Of a stretch of 5,808 bases of DNA, positions 4,534-5,808 are shown piece after piece. The translations under genes and the position numbers were made by a program. A model generated the notes under the pieces. It made no database searches, was not told the origin of the DNA, and saw only the letters and a list, made by a program, of their open reading frames with translations. Source of the stretch: an uncultured Oxalobacter sp. (GTDB lineage: Bacteria > Pseudomonadota > Gammaproteobacteria > Burkholderiales > Burkholderiaceae_D). Within the stretch, counting starts at the first letter, position 1. The number at the start of each line of letters is the position of its first letter. The stretch spans positions 1-5,808 of the forward strand of contig CAJKQK010000098.1 of assembly GCA_905202055.1 (NCBI GenBank), in the 5' to 3' direction.

Positions 4534-4774
4534 ACTGATACGACACGAACCTTACATCACCGATCTTGGAAAAAACTGCACAATGGAATTTCACATGATT
4601 CACGCCGTAGTCGGCCGTTACATCGTCTGGCTACCGATGGCCGGAACTGACCGGCACTTCATCGCCGAAGAAGGAAACGACCTTGAAGAACTCATGAAAA
4701 AATACGCCATTCCATTTGAACGTATCCAGCGGCTCGGCCCTTTCATGGAGGAAGAAACGGAAAACGGCCAGTAA
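4517..4774 (+). CDS. Small phage protein, second gene of the RNA-controlled pair (85 aa)
   Basis: The frame starts at ATG 4517 inside the end of the preceding gene and encodes 85 residues (MENWDRLIRHEPYITDLG...). GGAAG lies 6 bases before the ATG, making this start better than the upstream in-frame ATG at 4436, which has no ribosome site and would overlap by about 100 bases. The sequence looks alpha/beta: IHAVVGRYIVWLPMAG suggests two strands, and DLEELMKKYAIPFERIQRLG a helix-strand-turn. It is acidic at the C-terminus (MEEETENGQ). No family is recognised. With only a 17-base overlap, it should be co-translated with the upstream gene and fall under the same RNA switch. An antirepressor role would fit the C4 setting but it is far shorter than known Ant proteins, so no function is assigned. 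Confidence 0.78.
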   Translation: MENWDRLIRHEPYITDLGKNCTMEFHMIHAVVGRYIVWLPMAGTDRHFIAEEGNDLEELMKKYAIPFERIQRLGPFMEEETENGQ

Positions 4775-4988
4775 AAAAACAACCCCCTCCTTTTTCCGGT
4801 TATACCCCCCTGGTATTCGTCCCCACCGGAACCCCCTTCAAATCGGAATATTTCCGACACCGGCATAAAAATATCCACCTCATCCATTGAAATGTGACTG
4901 ATTAGTTTTTATTCAATCACCTCGCAAGCCTTTCAAAACAAATAAAAAAATTTCAGAAACCGGATCGTGAAAAATCGGCTTCCCGTTT
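4775..4988. other. Convergent junction between early genes and tail module
   Basis: Plus-strand and minus-strand genes end at each other here. The stretch contains atacc/ggtat nested within ccggt/accgg, and an almost palindromic tcggaa-tat-ttccga (4843-4857), but no hairpin followed by a clean T-run. AT-rich sequence at about 4895-4955 follows. No integrase or attachment site is visible. Confidence 0.5.
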
Positions 4989-5147
4989 TCAGCCATTATC
5001 CGGTGAATCGGCATACCCACACGCCTGCCATGCAATCTGCCCCGTCATCAACCCGGGATCGACAGCAGAAAAAGACGGGGTTGTCCTGCTTCCCACGCCG
5101 ACAAGATCCGATACCAGGGAGATATTCGTCGTCAGGACACTTGTCAT
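4989..5147 (-). CDS. Possible small ORF downstream of the tail-collar gene (52 aa)
   Basis: A 52-codon frame (MTSVLTTNISLVSDLVGVGS...) begins 12 bases after the stop of the preceding small ORF and ends TGA at 4989. Codon choice looks like that of the neighbouring real genes (GTC, CTG, GAT, GGC), but there is no clear ribosome binding site. No domain is recognised. It could be a remnant of a longer tail-fibre or chaperone gene, or a chance frame. Confidence 0.28.
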   Translation of the reverse strand: MTSVLTTNISLVSDLVGVGSRTTPSFSAVDPGLMTGQIAWQACGYADSPDNG

Positions 5148-5159
5148 ACCGGCATTCGT

Positions 5160-5318
5160 TTAGTGTTTCATCACGACATAACCGGAACGGTAAAACGGCA
5201 GCAGAAGCGACACGATCCCTCCCTGTTGTCCAGCCATCCGGCCATTTCCTGTATCATCCCGAATCGCCACGATCTGTTTTGCCGGCATACCTGAAGGGAA
5301 TGGCATTTTCTGTCTCAT
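5160..5318 (-). CDS. Possible small ORF coupled to the tail-collar gene (52 aa)
   Basis: The frame encodes 52 residues (MRQKMPFPSGMPAKQIVAIR...LLLPFYRSGYVVMKH). Its ATG shares ATGA with the TGA that would end the tail-collar gene once the suspected frameshift is undone, a typical coupled arrangement. No good Shine-Dalgarno is present, consistent with coupling. Tail-fibre genes are often followed by a small assembly protein, but this one is shorter than Tfa-type chaperones and I do not recognise it. In the uncorrected frame the collar gene reads straight through this ORF. Confidence 0.35.
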   Translation of the reverse strand: MRQKMPFPSGMPAKQIVAIRDDTGNGRMAGQQGGIVSLLLPFYRSGYVVMKH

Positions 5319-5808
5319 CCAGCTTGTTCGACGGCCTGCGACAGACGCCCGACATCCCTGGCCAGCCCGGCCACATCGACAAGGCCCGGATGGCCTGCCG
5401 CATCAACAGCCCTGATGCCAGCAAGGTCAAGGCCGCAGGCTGTACGGTGCCGGATATCCCGTAGACGGGGTCCGGTTTGGACGCATCCAAACCGATTTCT
5501 TCAACAGTCGGGGCTGAATCGTCACGACTGCCGCCTCCTGTATTGCCGATACCATGAAACGCTCCGGCCGGTATTTCTCCTGCCGCCGCCTTTGCCCTGA
5601 AATTGCCGGTGATATCCGGCAAACCCGCCTGAACCGTCTGCCCGGGTATCGCACTGCCCTGCAGGAACCTTCCGGCCAGATCAGGCAAATTGAACGTCTT
5701 TTCACCCTCCCCGCTTCCGAACGGCATGCCGATAGCGTCAAACCAGTCCGGAGACGTTTCCCTTCCGACTGCCGTTCCATCGGCCATAAGGTAACCCGGC
5801 GGAGGCGC
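5254..5808 (-). CDS. Phage tail-collar / tail-fibre protein, 5' end outside window, probable frameshift
   Basis: The frame enters from the right edge, so the N-terminus is missing. The visible start APPPGYLMADGTAVGRE and then FDAIGMPFGSGEGEKTFNLP and DLAGRFLQGS are the hallmark pattern of the phage tail-collar domain at the distal end of tail fibres, which help adsorb to the host surface. A Gly-rich part (about 5480-5600: AGAFHGIGNTGGGSRDD) follows, then SGTVQPAALTLL, which in this family normally continues as a conserved CIKA-like segment. Here it instead continues into an unrelated, Trp-rich tail (MWPGWPGMSG) to a stop at 5254. Shifting frame near 5417-5421 restores IRAVDAAGHPGLVDVAGLAR and then DVGRLSQAVEQAG, ending at 5315. 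Most likely this is a small deletion (about 4 bases, or another indel of the same phase) or a sequencing error. It faces the early genes. Confidence 0.82.
   Translation of the reverse strand, partial: APPPGYLMADGTAVGRETSPDWFDAIGMPFGSGEGEKTFNLPDLAGRFLQGSAIPGQTVQAGLPDITGNFRAKAAAGEIPAGAFHGIGNTGGGSRDDSAPTVEEIGLDASKPDPVYGISGTVQPAALTLLASGLLMRQAIRALSMWPGWPGMSGVCRRPSNKLDETENAIPFRYAGKTDRGDSG

Noticed and set aside
4618..4887. Minus-strand 89-codon ORF
   Set aside because: More than half lies opposite the 85-residue plus-strand gene, and no ribosome site or family pattern supports it.
4897..4920. Terminator suggested by tgatt...aatca around a T-rich loop
   Set aside because: The stem is only 5 bp and AT-rich, and the T-run is in the loop rather than after the stem.
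4967..5464. 165-codon plus-strand ORF
   Set aside because: Antisense to the tail-collar gene and small ORFs; composition is Ser/Arg/Pro-rich and shadow-like.

Overview
The window reads as the immunity and early-control segment of a temperate, lambdoid-type prophage in a Gram-negative host. Base composition and protein style suggest a betaproteobacterium, but nothing fixes the genus. There are no tRNA, rRNA, CRISPR, IS or integrase signals.

Left part (1-2350, minus strand): a replication operon reads leftward. It holds a DUF1376-type replication protein (703-1950) with an Asn/His-rich linker, a 42-residue overlapping ORF (591-719), and a lambda-P-like helicase loader (594 leftward, running off the window). 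A perfect 17-bp inverted repeat (1-44) lies at the visible 3' end of the last gene. Between the operon start and the repressor is a roughly 500-bp AT-rich control region with divergent promoter candidates, several dyads, a 12-bp motif present three times, and possible leader micro-ORFs.

Centre (2458-3195, plus strand): a CI/LexA-type repressor with an N-terminal helix-turn-helix, an Ala-Gly self-cleavage site and a complete S24 Ser/Lys pair. Replication genes are therefore transcribed divergently from the repressor, as lambda O/P are from cI.

Right-centre (3196-4774, plus strand): about 700 bases without a convincing gene but with two large hairpins and a weak promoter, then a weak small ORF (3914-4093), then the most interesting part of the window. 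A highly structured leader (4076-4257) precedes two overlapping small genes (4258-4533, 4517-4774). Its core looks like a C4-type antisense RNA (P1/P7 c4, P4 CI). One segment (4194-4217) is complementary to sites upstream of the RNA and to the ribosome binding site of the downstream gene. I infer a second, RNA-based immunity switch alongside the protein repressor.

Right end (4989-5808, minus strand): a tail-collar/tail-fibre protein enters from the right edge and appears frameshifted near 5417-5421. Undoing the shift gives a family-like C-terminus whose stop overlaps the start of a 52-codon ORF, followed by another. The 4775-4988 interval is the convergent junction between the early module and this structural module.
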